Made by a program: the position numbers and the translations under genes. The notes beneath the pieces were generated by a model. That model searched no databases. It saw only the letters and a list, made by a program, of their open reading frames with translations, and was not told the origin of the DNA. A stretch of 64,000 nt of DNA. Origin: Dongia_B sp035539215. GTDB taxonomy: Bacteria > Pseudomonadota > Alphaproteobacteria > Dongiales > Dongiaceae. Numbering within the stretch: the first letter of the stretch is position 1; each line of letters starts with the position of its first letter. Where the stretch lies: contig DATLIX010000098.1 of NCBI GenBank assembly GCA_035539215.1, forward strand, positions 1-64,000, written 5' to 3'. Shown here piece by piece: positions 31,882 to 41,325 of this stretch.

Positions 31882-32478
31882 ATGACCGATGCGACAATGC
31901 AAGCGGTCGTTCGTGACCGATCCGGAGACGGGCCGCGTTTTGGTCCCGGCAGGCAATTGGCAAACAGGCGGGTAATGGAAGAAGCGCATCGGTCAGGCTG
32001 TCCGATCAATCTGACCCTGGAGGTCTTTGGCGATAAATGGAGCCTCATCATCATCCGCGACATGATGTTCGGGAATCGCCGCCATTTCCGCGAATTGCTG
32101 TCGAAATCGGAGGAGGGGATCGCTTCAAATATTCTTGCCGACCGGCTGAAGCGGCTGGTGGAGCAGGGCATGATCACCCGCGCCGACGACCCCAGCCACA
32201 AGCAGAAGGGCATCTACAGCCTGACCGAAAAGACCATCCAGCTGGTGCCGGTCTTTGCCCAGATCGGCGCCTGGGGACGGCGCCATTTGCCCGTCAGCGA
32301 AGAACTCAGCATCCGGGCGCAGGTGCTGGAGGAAGGTGGGCCAAAGATGTGGAACGCCTTCATGGACGAGTTGCGGGCAAGCCATCTCGGACAGAAGCGG
32401 GCGGGCAAAGGACCTTCCGTCGGGCAGCAATTGCAGGCGGCCTATGAAGCGGTGGTGGCGAAGCGCAAGCGGGCGTAG
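31882..32478 (+). CDS. HxlR-family transcriptional regulator
   Basis: This 198-residue regulator has the HxlR winged helix: GCPINLTLEVFGDKWSLIII, RDMMFGNRRHFRELLSKSEE, GIASNILADRLKRLVEQGMI and KGIYSLTEKTIQLVPVFAQI. The roughly 60-residue C-terminal extension is longer than in the smallest HxlR proteins. Two starts are possible: ATG 31882, used here, and ATG 31975, which would begin just before the conserved Cys and has AGGCGGG upstream. The conserved N-terminal Cys can serve as a redox or aldehyde sensor in this family. It is divergent from the RibD-like reductase. Confidence 0.88.
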   Translation: MTDATMQAVVRDRSGDGPRFGPGRQLANRRVMEEAHRSGCPINLTLEVFGDKWSLIIIRDMMFGNRRHFRELLSKSEEGIASNILADRLKRLVEQGMITRADDPSHKQKGIYSLTEKTIQLVPVFAQIGAWGRRHLPVSEELSIRAQVLEEGGPKMWNAFMDELRASHLGQKRAGKGPSVGQQLQAAYEAVVAKRKRA

Positions 32479-32689
32479 CGCCTCGCTTGCCATACGGGTC
32501 ACGGAGATAGCAGCGCCGCGCGCCCCGGGGCTCGTCACGACGGCTTGATCGGGCGAGCGGAATGATCTTGCTCACAGTTCCGACGAACAGCGATTTTCTC
32601 ATCTTTGCCGACCGCTTACAATTTATAAACGGGGCAGATGGCATAACGGCTAGCGGGTGCTGGCCGGTTTCGGGGGATCGGTGTAAAAG

Positions 32690-33562
32690 ATGGCAATGAC
32701 GGAACAAGGATCGGCGGAACCTGGCAAGGCCGCGGTCGAGCGCGATCCGCGCATCACGGCCGACGGGCTGATTGACCTCAGGCTGCATCATCCTCTGACC
32801 AAAGGGCAGAACCTGCTCTGCCCGTATGACCACCTGTTCTGGAATGAGGCCGGACGCGATCTCGCGACGCTGGCGCAAGCGGTCGACCCCAGTTACGCCG
32901 CCTTCAATATCGCGCGCTACCGCTGGTTCACAGAGCGCCTGCACCGTGCCGCCAAAGAGGTACCACAAATTCTCATCCTTGGCGCCGGCTTCGACAGCCG
33001 CGCCATGGCCCTGCCGCCGTTGCGCGAGGGCATGCCCGATATCTATGAAGTCGATTTCCCCGACAAGATCGCGGCCAAGCTCGATGTTTTCGCGCGGCAT
33101 CAAGTGCCGCTACCGCCACATCTGCATCATGTCGGCGCCGATCTCGCCGATCCACTGCTGCGCGCCAAGCTGTCGGCGGCCGGCTATCGGCGCGAACTGC
33201 CAACCGTGGTGCTGATGGAGGGCGTTTTTTTCTTTCTGGCGCGCGCGGCCGCGGCGGCCCTGCTGGAGCCGCGGGTCCTGGGGCTGGCGCCGGGCAGCAG
33301 GATGGTTTTCGATGTGTGGACGCAGCGCCGGCAAGACGACCTCAACGAAAAGGTCGAGGCGCGGCTCGGCCGCAGATTGTTCGGGGAGAGCCCGATGGGC
33401 GACAGCATGGAAGAGATCGCGCTTTACGCCGAGAGCCACGGCTATGGCGATATCGAGGTGATCAGCCTTGACCGTCTCTGCGCCGCCTATGGCATTCCCG
33501 CCGAACGCGATCCCCTGCCGCAGAGCTGGCTGATCGTCGAAGCCGGTTTGCCGCAGGCTTGA
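32690..33562 (+). CDS. LCMT-type SAM-dependent methyltransferase
   Basis: This 290-residue protein belongs to the leucine carboxyl methyltransferase / PPM family: RYRWFTERLHRAAKEVPQIL with ILGAGFDSRAMAL (SAM-binding motif I), PDIYEVDFPDKIAAKLDVFA (motif with the acidic ribose ligand), PTVVLMEGVFFFLARAAAAA and GSRMVFDVWTQ. Bacterial members O-methylate small acids or other metabolites, and the substrate is unknown. It stands alone after a 211-bp gap with no other gene and converges on the 2-oxoglutarate oxygenase gene. Confidence 0.87.
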   Translation: MAMTEQGSAEPGKAAVERDPRITADGLIDLRLHHPLTKGQNLLCPYDHLFWNEAGRDLATLAQAVDPSYAAFNIARYRWFTERLHRAAKEVPQILILGAGFDSRAMALPPLREGMPDIYEVDFPDKIAAKLDVFARHQVPLPPHLHHVGADLADPLLRAKLSAAGYRRELPTVVLMEGVFFFLARAAAAALLEPRVLGLAPGSRMVFDVWTQRRQDDLNEKVEARLGRRLFGESPMGDSMEEIALYAESHGYGDIEVISLDRLCAAYGIPAERDPLPQSWLIVEAGLPQA

Positions 33563-33574
33563 TCGGCACTCCTC

Positions 33575-34597
33575 CTATGTAGCGGGGCCGCGCGGCGGGC
33601 GCAGATGTTCCATGCCGTGGAACTCGACGAACTTGGTGGTCGAGGCCCAGACGTGATCGCCATAAAGGAAAGGTGCGAAGTCGACGCCGCCACCGGCCGG
33701 GCCGGGCAGGGGCGCGATCACGGCATCGACGCGGGGCTCATAGAAGAAGGGGATGGAATAGCGCTCGTTCCCATGGCCGATGACGCGGTGCTGGGTCGCC
33801 TTCAGGCGCCCGCTCGTCCATCTTTCCAGCAGGCGGCCGAAATTGACGACCAAGGTGCGCTCAATCGGCGGGACATCGATCCAGCTGCCGTCGCGGGCTT
33901 CGGCCTGCAAACCGGCGACGCCATCCTGGGCCAGCAGGGTCACCAGGCCGGAATCGGCATGCGGGGCGCCGGTCAGATAGACCCGTTTGCCCGCGTGCTC
34001 GGTCCAGAATTTCGCGTCATTCATTTGCGCCAGGGCGGCAGCGGAGCGTGGCGGATAGTGGATCAGCCGCAAGGTGGAGACGCCATCCTGGAAAGCGCTG
34101 TCGAAATAAGCCTGGTCGAGACCAAGGCCGCGGGCAATGGCGCGCATCAGCATCCGGCCGACCTGTTCCATGGCGCGATAATAGCCGGCGGCAGCGGCAT
34201 GCCAGCCGGGCACGAGTTGGTCGGGCGGGAGCGGAGTCGCCTCGCGCAGGGGATCATCCGCATCGATAACTGCCGCGCCATGGGCCACATCCGGCCCCAT
34301 ATCAATTCCCTCCTTATAGGTCGGATGACCTTCCTGGAGCGGGAACCAGCCGCGATAGATATTGCGGTTGCCGGGCACGAATTTCTGCCGGCATAACCGG
34401 GCGATCTCCTGCGGCGGCAAGGAAAAGACGCGCTTCAACGCCTGCAGGTCGGCCGACGCGATCGGGACGTCCGGCGGCAGGTTGCCGATCAGCATGAAAC
34501 CGATCTCGGCCGCGGCATGGGCAATGGCGGCATCGGCGCGGTCACGTGCGGCGCCCGGGCCGGTAAAAAGCGGCATGACATCAATGGTCGGAATCAT
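33575..34597 (-). CDS. isopenicillin-N-synthase-like 2-oxoglutarate/Fe(II) oxygenase
   Basis: This 340-residue oxygenase has the DIOX_N domain (IPTIDVMPLFTG, AAAEIGFMLIGNLPPDVP) and the jelly-roll 2OG-Fe domain. Iron ligands appear as His and Asp in GAPHADSGLVTLLAQDG and the distal His in LKATQHRVIGHGNERYSIPF, where Arg-x-Ser binds 2-oxoglutarate. ETKP-like EGIDMGPDV and the FYEP tail fit the IPNS/gibberellin-oxidase-like superfamily. ATG 34597 was chosen at the family start although the frame is open to 34822. The substrate is unknown. It lies 137 bp downstream of the ABC permease start-to-stop block on the same strand. Confidence 0.87.
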   Translation of the reverse strand: MIPTIDVMPLFTGPGAARDRADAAIAHAAAEIGFMLIGNLPPDVPIASADLQALKRVFSLPPQEIARLCRQKFVPGNRNIYRGWFPLQEGHPTYKEGIDMGPDVAHGAAVIDADDPLREATPLPPDQLVPGWHAAAAGYYRAMEQVGRMLMRAIARGLGLDQAYFDSAFQDGVSTLRLIHYPPRSAAALAQMNDAKFWTEHAGKRVYLTGAPHADSGLVTLLAQDGVAGLQAEARDGSWIDVPPIERTLVVNFGRLLERWTSGRLKATQHRVIGHGNERYSIPFFYEPRVDAVIAPLPGPAGGGVDFAPFLYGDHVWASTTKFVEFHGMEHLRPPRGPAT

Positions 34598-34734
34598 GCG
34601 GACACCTGCATCTTGACGACGGCCGATTAGGCCCCGCTCCCGAAGCTGGTGCAACTGCCATAATGGCATCGTGACGATCTGATTTTTGCACATGACAGTG
34701 CCGGCGAACCGGCGGTGGCGCGCAGGACGGCCGG

Positions 34735-36348
34735 TCAGACCGGGCGCATGGCGCGGGCGGCGCAGAGAATCAGCAGGGCGATGACGATCGGCACCGCGGC
34801 GAGGATGGGGCTCTGCAGCCATAACCCGGCAGCGGCCGCCCAGGACACTGCGCAGAATGCTTCGGCGAAGGTTGCCAGCCGCGACGATGTCTGGCGGCGG
34901 CTGAAATAGCGCCGCTTGGCCTGACGCCGGAACCAGATCTGGATCATGGTCGAGGAGATGGATGCGAGGACGATGCCGATCGCCACGACCAGCGTCATCT
35001 CCAGGGAGAGGCCGGCAAGTGCGAGCAGAAAAGGTGCGAAAACCAGGAAGATCAGGATCAGCACCGCCTCCACCTTGGCGGTGAGAGCCCGAGCTGTCGT
35101 GACCGGCGCCGTGGCGATCAGATCGGGCGCATCCTCGCCGGAAACCGCGAGCCAGGCGAGGCCGCCGGCCAGCTGTCCGGCGGCCATGGTGAGCACCGGC
35201 GCCAGCACGATCAGCGCGCCGTGGTCATGGCCGTAGAAACGCCAGAGCAGCAGGGCGGGCGGAATCAGATAGAGCAATTGCATCAGGCTCTGGGAGGCCA
35301 GCCAGGGGTCGCGCCACAGCAGCAGCCATTCCTTGCGCCAGAGCAGCAGGCGGGCCGATGTGGTGGCAAACCAGCCCAGGCGGCTGACCTTCCGGCGGCT
35401 GGAAAATGTCGCGCTGCTCGCCGACAGCGCATAGCCGCCGACATGCCGGGCCAGCAGCAGCATGGGAATGACGAGCGCCGCCAGGCCGATGATCACGCAG
35501 GCGAGCAGGGCGTGCGCGTCACCCAGGGCCGCCCGCGCCGGTATCCAGATCCAACTGGTGACCTGCGGCGCATGGGCGCGCAAGAGATCGGAATCGAAGA
35601 AGGCCTGCTGCGACATCCGGCCGATCGAGAGAATGGCGGCTGCCTGGATACCGATCACGAAGGCCGATCCGACGACGGCGGAGACGATCTGCGACATGAG
35701 CCGGGTACGGCGCGGTCCCATCGTGTCGAAGAGGGCCGCCGTCAGGATCAGCGCGAAGCCGCTGGCGGCGAAGGCGCCGGCTAGGGCCAGGCCGAAGATC
35801 GACAGCCAATGGCCGCCGCCGCGCCAGGCGAGGACGTCGACGAAGGGAATGAGGACGAACCAGGCCATCGCCAGGGTCGTGGCCGCGGTGTTGCCGATCC
35901 GCAGGATAAAGATGAAGCGCAGCGATACGGGCGAGGTGGCGAGGAGGTCGAGATCGCCCTGGGCATAGAACAGGCGCGTCACCTTTTCGAGCGCCTGGGA
36001 CAGCATCAGCAGCAGGCTGAGGAGGATGGTGCCGGTCAGCGAGATATAGGTGCCGACATCGGCGCTGAGCGACAGGCCGGCATAGCGCCCAATCATGCCA
36101 AAGGCGATCAGATGCATGAGGGCAAAGCTGATCACGGCGATCACCAGAACCGAGCGCAGCCGCCAGCGATGGCCGGCGGTGAGAAGATAAGCGAGGTCGC
36201 GGCGGGCGAGCCGGCTTTCATGCCGGAGCAGCAGCAGCGCCAGGCCGAAAGGGCTGTGCTCCGATGTGGCCGCCATCCTCGCGCCGGCGAGGGCCACGGC
36301 CGGCGATGCGGGTTTCATATCGGCATTGCCGTCCATCTCAGGCGTCAC
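34735..36348 (-). CDS. ABC-2-type transporter permease
   Basis: This 537-residue protein has about twelve hydrophobic segments with a long cytosolic middle (LARHVGGYALSASSATFSSR, ARLLLWRKEWLLLWRDPWLA). It resembles large ABC-2 permeases in which two six-helix halves are fused, as in YvfS/PilM-like exporters. It pairs with the ATPase gene directly upstream, the two overlapping by 11 bp. The transported molecule is unknown. Confidence 0.82.
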   Translation of the reverse strand: MTPEMDGNADMKPASPAVALAGARMAATSEHSPFGLALLLLRHESRLARRDLAYLLTAGHRWRLRSVLVIAVISFALMHLIAFGMIGRYAGLSLSADVGTYISLTGTILLSLLLMLSQALEKVTRLFYAQGDLDLLATSPVSLRFIFILRIGNTAATTLAMAWFVLIPFVDVLAWRGGGHWLSIFGLALAGAFAASGFALILTAALFDTMGPRRTRLMSQIVSAVVGSAFVIGIQAAAILSIGRMSQQAFFDSDLLRAHAPQVTSWIWIPARAALGDAHALLACVIIGLAALVIPMLLLARHVGGYALSASSATFSSRRKVSRLGWFATTSARLLLWRKEWLLLWRDPWLASQSLMQLLYLIPPALLLWRFYGHDHGALIVLAPVLTMAAGQLAGGLAWLAVSGEDAPDLIATAPVTTARALTAKVEAVLILIFLVFAPFLLALAGLSLEMTLVVAIGIVLASISSTMIQIWFRRQAKRRYFSRRQTSSRLATFAEAFCAVSWAAAAGLWLQSPILAAVPIVIALLILCAARAMRPV

Positions 36349-37153
36349 TGGCTTCCACAGGCAGCGGGGTTTCCGCCGTCAACGTGAGAAAGACATCTTC
36401 CAGGCTGGTCTCGCCGCTGCCGACACGGGCGCGCAAATCAGCCAGTGTGCCTTCGGCGATCAGGCGGCCGCGGGCGATCAGGCCGATGCGATCCGCCATG
36501 CGCTCCGCGACTTCGAGGATATGCGTGGTCATCACCACCGTGCAGCCCTGGCGCACGCGATCCCGCAGCACGTCCTTGACCAGCCGCGCGGCACGGGCAT
36601 CGAGGCCGGTCAGCGGTTCATCGAGAATGATCAATCGGGGATCATGGACCAGGGCACCGGCCAAAGCCACTTTCTGGCGCATGCCCTTGGAGAAATCCTC
36701 GCAGCGCTCATCGGCGACTGCCGTCAGATCGAGCCAGTTGATGAGATCGCGTGCCTTCGCCGCGGCGGATTGGGGGGCGATGCCCCATAGCCCGGCCACG
36801 AAGACCAGATATTCCATCGGCGTCAGCTTGTCATAGATCATCGGCTCGTCGCTGACCCAGGCGGTGATGCGCTTGGCGGACACCGGATCTTTCAGCGCAT
36901 CGATGCCGAAGATGCGAACCGAGCCGCCATCCGGGCGCATCAGGCCGGCGACGATGCGCAGGGTCGTTGTCTTGCCTGCACCGTTGGGGCCGAGCAGGGC
37001 ATAGAATTCGCCCGCCGCGATGTCGAGGCTCAGCCCATCGACGGCCGGCTGCTTGAAGCGCTTGCCGAGGCCCTGAATGGCAAGCGCGGCAACGCCCCGG
37101 GATGCATGGTCATCTCTGGGCTGCGACACCTGCGGTACCGTCACCTGATCCAT
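36338..37153 (-). CDS. ABC transporter ATP-binding protein
   Basis: This 271-residue ATPase shows Walker A GPNGAGKT (55-62), the signature FSKGMRQKVALAGALVHDPR (154 onward), Walker B LIILDEPLTGLD (174-185) and the switch TTHILEVAERMADRIG. The CcmA/NatA-like arrangement, with DEPMIYDKLTPMEYLVFVAG as the Q-loop region, fits a drug, lipid or polysaccharide exporter of the ABC-2 class. It forms a transporter with the permease encoded downstream in the same operon. Its N-terminal 20 residues are an unconserved tail. Confidence 0.93.
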   Translation of the reverse strand: MDQVTVPQVSQPRDDHASRGVAALAIQGLGKRFKQPAVDGLSLDIAAGEFYALLGPNGAGKTTTLRIVAGLMRPDGGSVRIFGIDALKDPVSAKRITAWVSDEPMIYDKLTPMEYLVFVAGLWGIAPQSAAAKARDLINWLDLTAVADERCEDFSKGMRQKVALAGALVHDPRLIILDEPLTGLDARAARLVKDVLRDRVRQGCTVVMTTHILEVAERMADRIGLIARGRLIAEGTLADLRARVGSGETSLEDVFLTLTAETPLPVEASDA

Positions 37154-37365
37154 AAGCCCTCTTTGCCGTGTCAGGCTTGCCGCGCCTGAACTCGCGTTGC
37201 CGCCAGACCTGTCCAGCCATCAAGTTAAGCCAACTTGGCGAGGGAGGGTTGAGAATTGGTTGATAAAGGATAAAGAACCGGGCAATTGCGCCTGCGTACG
37301 GGGTCCGTGGCCATCCACCGATGTGTCGGACCGAGGTTGGGCCTACTCACCCAGATTGCCTCGGA

Positions 37366-39324
37366 TCAAGCGGCTTTGATGGCGGCGAGGAAGGTTTCGA
37401 CCTTACCGCGCAAGGTTTCGGATTGCCTGGAAAGTTCGCCGGCAGCGGTCAGCACCTGGTCGGCGGCCGCACCCGTGGTCGTCGCCGCCTGCGACACGCC
37501 GGCAATGTTCGTGCTGACTTCCTGGGTGCCGATCGCCGCCTGCTGCACGTTGCGGGCAATTTCCTGCGTCGCGGCACCCTGTTCCTCGACCGCCGCGGAG
37601 ATCGTCGTGGTGATTTCATTGATCTGGCCGATGGTCTGGCCGATCGATTGGATTGCCTGCACGGCCTCGCCGGTCGCCTGCTGGATGCCGGCGATCTGAG
37701 TGCCGATTTCTTCGGTTGCCCTGGCGGTCTGGTTGGCAAGATTCTTGACCTCACTTGCCACCACGGCGAAGCCCTTGCCCATTTCGCCGGCCCGTGCGGC
37801 CTCGATGGTGGCATTGAGCGCGAGGAGATTGGTCTGGCTGGCAATCTCATTGATCAGGCTGACCACTTCGCCGATCTTTTGTGCCGCCTCGGCAAGCCGG
37901 CGAACCTGGGCATTGGTGCTTTCAGCATCACTGACCGCACGCCCGGCGATTTGCGCCGATTGCGTCACCTGGCGGCCGATTTCAGATACCGAGGCCGAGA
38001 GCTCTTCGGTTGCCGTCGCCACGGTCTGCACATTCATCGAGGCTTCCTCCGAAGCGCTGGCGACGACGGTTGACTGGCGCGAGGTCTCCTCGGCAGTGGC
38101 CGTCATGGAAGAGGCGGTGGCCTGCATCTCGGTTGTGGCGGAAGCGACCATTCTCAAGACGGCGCTGACATCCTGGTCAAAGGAATTCGTCAGTTTCTCG
38201 ATCAGCAGCGCGCGTTCGCCACGCTGGCGCTGAGCCTCCAGCTCCTGGGCCGCCAGGTGTTCGGCACGGATCATGTTCTCCTTGAAGACGCCGAAGGCGC
38301 CCGCCATTTCGGCGACTTCATCTCGGCCGACGACCGGCACGCTCACCGACTTGTCGCCGCTGCTCAGCCGCTTCATCGCGTCAGCCAGCTGAATGACAGG
38401 CCTGCTGATTCCGCGACCGATCACCCAGGCCAGGCTCAACATCAGCAAGGCAATGACAGCGACCGTCGCGATCATGGTGATGCGGGCCACGCTCTCGATG
38501 TGCTGCATTTCGACCTTGGCGGCATCATAGCGTGCGTTGGACGATTGCTGGACCGAGGCCAGGATCGGTTCAGCGGCAGCATACGCCTCGCTCATGCCGG
38601 CCAGCTTGTCCTTGATGGCGAGATCCAGTTTTGCCATTTCCTGAAAGGACGCCAAGTAGGTGGCGGAGAGTGCGGACAGCTTCTGCTGGACGTCAGGGGC
38701 AAAGGTGGCGTTTTTGACGAGCTCGCCGAAATGTGCCTGTTCGGCGCTCAACAGGTCTATATAGGATTTGTCCTCGCGGGCGATGAAATCCTTCTCGTGC
38801 CGACGCATCATCAGCATCGAGATCATGAGCTGCGGATCGCTATACGATTTGAGGGCCGCCTCGATTTCATGTACCGCTCCGCGCAACTTGCCGAGCAGGC
38901 CGCTATCCGGCGTCAGTCCCATTGCGGTCACATCGCTGGCGATATCGATAAAACGCGCGTCATAGGTTTGGTAAAGATCACTCAGCTTCTGCAATTTATC
39001 GGCTTCGGCGGCCTCAGCCGCAGCAAGCAGCGTCTTGATTTCGTCGGTGATCTTGCTGCTGACCTGGGCATGCATATCGGCAAAGCTCTTGTCTTTGCGC
39101 AGCAGAAAGTCCTTTTCGCGCCGGCGCGCGTTCAGGAAGTCCTGGGCGATGTTCTGGACGACGATGTATTCCGAGAGCGCGGCGTCGCGAGAGGTATTTA
39201 CCTGCTGGCGGAGGCCGTCGGTAATCAGCAAGGCGGCCAGAACGGCGGCGAAGCCGAGCAGGGCTATGCCGACGATCGACAGGATTTTGGTGCCGATGCG
39301 CAAACGCGTGAGCATGCGAGTCAT
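37366..39324 (-). CDS. methyl-accepting chemotaxis protein with HBM-type sensor
   Basis: This 652-residue receptor has TM1 (GTKILSIVGIALLGFAAVLA), a roughly 240-residue periplasmic helical domain with two related segments, RRREKDFLLRKDKSF and MRRHEKDFIAREDKSY, typical of the HBM double four-helix bundle, then TM2 (MIATVAVIALLMLSLAWVIG), HAMP (ISRPVIQLADAMKRLSSGDK) and a signalling domain. The tip reads INEIASQTNLLALNATIEAA and RAGEMGKGFAVVASEVKNLA. HBM receptors often sense small carboxylates or aromatic compounds. No che genes are nearby, so it is an orphan receptor. Confidence 0.92.
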   Translation of the reverse strand: MTRMLTRLRIGTKILSIVGIALLGFAAVLAALLITDGLRQQVNTSRDAALSEYIVVQNIAQDFLNARRREKDFLLRKDKSFADMHAQVSSKITDEIKTLLAAAEAAEADKLQKLSDLYQTYDARFIDIASDVTAMGLTPDSGLLGKLRGAVHEIEAALKSYSDPQLMISMLMMRRHEKDFIAREDKSYIDLLSAEQAHFGELVKNATFAPDVQQKLSALSATYLASFQEMAKLDLAIKDKLAGMSEAYAAAEPILASVQQSSNARYDAAKVEMQHIESVARITMIATVAVIALLMLSLAWVIGRGISRPVIQLADAMKRLSSGDKSVSVPVVGRDEVAEMAGAFGVFKENMIRAEHLAAQELEAQRQRGERALLIEKLTNSFDQDVSAVLRMVASATTEMQATASSMTATAEETSRQSTVVASASEEASMNVQTVATATEELSASVSEIGRQVTQSAQIAGRAVSDAESTNAQVRRLAEAAQKIGEVVSLINEIASQTNLLALNATIEAARAGEMGKGFAVVASEVKNLANQTARATEEIGTQIAGIQQATGEAVQAIQSIGQTIGQINEITTTISAAVEEQGAATQEIARNVQQAAIGTQEVSTNIAGVSQAATTTGAAADQVLTAAGELSRQSETLRGKVETFLAAIKAA

Positions 39325-39563
39325 GTGGGAGCCGCCTGTCTAACTTTGCTGGATCATTTGACGGTGGCGAAAGGAAGCGCGCTTCCTCGCTGCACAGAAG
39401 GTAATCGACGCGTCCTGCTCTCATGCGAGAGGGTGCAGTCGCCGCCTGCCAAGGTTTCCATCCTAGGGGCGAATTCTTAAAGTCTAGATAAGATTTTAGC
39501 TTAATGCCCCGTAATCACGAGGAGATGGTTAAGGCGTGGAGGAAACGGGCGATTGCCTGCCGG

Positions 39564-40982
39564 TCATGCCGCCGCGGCGGTATCCAGCGGAATAGCTTCG
39601 TCGGCGAGATACGTGCGTAGTTCGGCCAGCAAGAGGGACAACTGGGCCTCGCTCGGCGCCTCGGCGCGCACCACCAGGGCAGCCTGGGTATTGGAGGCCC
39701 GCAACAGCCACCAGCCATGGCCGCGACGTACTCTCACGCCATCGGTCAGGTCGATGTCCGCGCCTTCCCGCTGCAGGGCTTCGGCCACGCGCTGGACAAT
39801 GGCGAATTTGCGGGTGTCGCCGCATGGCAGGCGAATTTCCGGCGTGCTGGAGACAAGCGGCAAGCTATCGCGCAGTTTTGCCAGGGATAGGCCGCTGCGG
39901 CCGATCGTCCGCAACAGCCGGATGGCAGCATAGAGCGCATCATCATAGCCATAATATTCGTCCGAGAAGAAAATATGGCCGCTCATTTCGCCGGCCAGCT
40001 TCGCGCCTGTCTCGTGCAGCTTGGTCTTGATCAGGGAGTGGCCGGTCTTCCACATGAGCGGCTGGCCGCCTAACTGGGAAATTTCGTCGAAGAGCGTTTG
40101 GCTGGCTTTGACGTCGGCGATGATGGTCGCACCCGGCGTCGCCGCCAGGACATCACGACTGAGGATCGCCAGCAACTGATCCCCCCACACGATACGGCCC
40201 TGCGCATCGACGGCGCCGATGCGATCGCCGTCGCCGTCGAAGGCAATGCCGAGATCCAGTCCCTGGGAGACGACGAGGTTCTGCAATTGCTGCAGGTTCG
40301 CAGGCTCTGCCGGGTCGGGGTGATGTGCCGGAAATTTTCCGTCCGGATCGGTATTGAGGAGGACATGGCAGCCGGGTAGCCGCTGTGCCAGCTGCCGCAG
40401 GATTTCGCCCGTGGCACCGTTGCCCGCATCCCATCCGATCGACAGATGGCTGGTATTGGCGCCGGCCAGACCGGCGGCAATCCGGTCGATATAGGCGGGC
40501 CTCAGATCAATCAACGTCCTGGCACCGCCGACCGGCGCGCGCGCGGGTGTCGTCGATCCAGTTTCGGCCAGCGCAGCCAGTTGCCCCAGCATGGTCCCAT
40601 GCACCATTTCCGTGCCGATCATCATTTTGAAGCCGTTGTGCTCCTTGGGATTATGCGATCCCGTGACGATGACCGCGCCGTCGAGAGGGAGGGTATGGGC
40701 GGCGAAATAGAGCAGGGGTGAAGGACCGCAGCCGAGGCAGAGCACGTGTCCTCCGCTGGCTTCGATTCCTGCGATCACCCGGGCTTCGAGTTCGGGCGAG
40801 CTGAGACGACCATCGCGCGCGACGGCGATATAGGGATTTGCCCGGCCGCGGATGCGCCGGGCGAGCCGTACCAGGGCGCCACCCACTGCGGTTGCATCGG
40901 CAGTGCCCAGCGTTTCGCCCACGATGCCCCGAATGTCGCATTCCCGCAGAATGGACGGATGAAAGCGATGTGGTTGAAACAT
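39564..40982 (-). CDS. phosphomannomutase/phosphoglucomutase
   Basis: This 472-residue alpha-D-phosphohexomutase interconverts mannose-6-P and mannose-1-P, or the glucose equivalents, feeding the GDP-mannose made by the divergent gene. Four domains are visible: the phosphoserine loop IVTGSHNPKEHNGF with Ser109, the Mg loop FDGDGDRIG (247-255), the sugar-binding GEMSGHIFF (330-338) and the C-terminal phosphate-binding RVRRGHGWWLLRASNTQ. ATG 40982 follows GGGGAAGG. The frame is open to 41051, but that start is less likely. An AlgC-type dual-specificity enzyme is the closest idea. Confidence 0.93.
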   Translation of the reverse strand: MFQPHRFHPSILRECDIRGIVGETLGTADATAVGGALVRLARRIRGRANPYIAVARDGRLSSPELEARVIAGIEASGGHVLCLGCGPSPLLYFAAHTLPLDGAVIVTGSHNPKEHNGFKMMIGTEMVHGTMLGQLAALAETGSTTPARAPVGGARTLIDLRPAYIDRIAAGLAGANTSHLSIGWDAGNGATGEILRQLAQRLPGCHVLLNTDPDGKFPAHHPDPAEPANLQQLQNLVVSQGLDLGIAFDGDGDRIGAVDAQGRIVWGDQLLAILSRDVLAATPGATIIADVKASQTLFDEISQLGGQPLMWKTGHSLIKTKLHETGAKLAGEMSGHIFFSDEYYGYDDALYAAIRLLRTIGRSGLSLAKLRDSLPLVSSTPEIRLPCGDTRKFAIVQRVAEALQREGADIDLTDGVRVRRGHGWWLLRASNTQAALVVRAEAPSEAQLSLLLAELRTYLADEAIPLDTAAAA

Positions 40983-41325
40983 GGATGCCTTCCCCTCGGC
41001 GAACCACGCGCCATCACCCCCAGATGACGGCGACCAATAGGCGTAGCTCAATAGGCATCAACACCGAAGCGGTGAAAATGTGCCAAAGTTTGCAAAAAAG
41101 TTCATCGGGGTCCCGGAACGGGGCACCGCGGCCAGCGTTCTTGGCGTGAGGGATTTCGGCCACGGGAGTGTGGGGGAGATGCGTCGCAAGGCCGTCGGAC
41201 GGCACGACGGCGCTACACGCCTTAGGTTTCTCTAAGATCCTGTTGATTTCCCACAGATAACCGTGGACTACCGAAACGAGGATGACAGGCGCGGTGACAG
41301 CGGCGCCGCGATATGGAAATGGAGA
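40983..41325. other. divergent promoter region of the two GDP-mannose genes
   Basis: These 343 bp lie between the mutase and guanylyltransferase genes, which are transcribed away from each other. No gene is supported here. The region should hold both promoters, but I see no clear operator. A GTG in the guanylyltransferase frame at 41263 could extend that protein by 21 residues. Confidence 0.4.
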
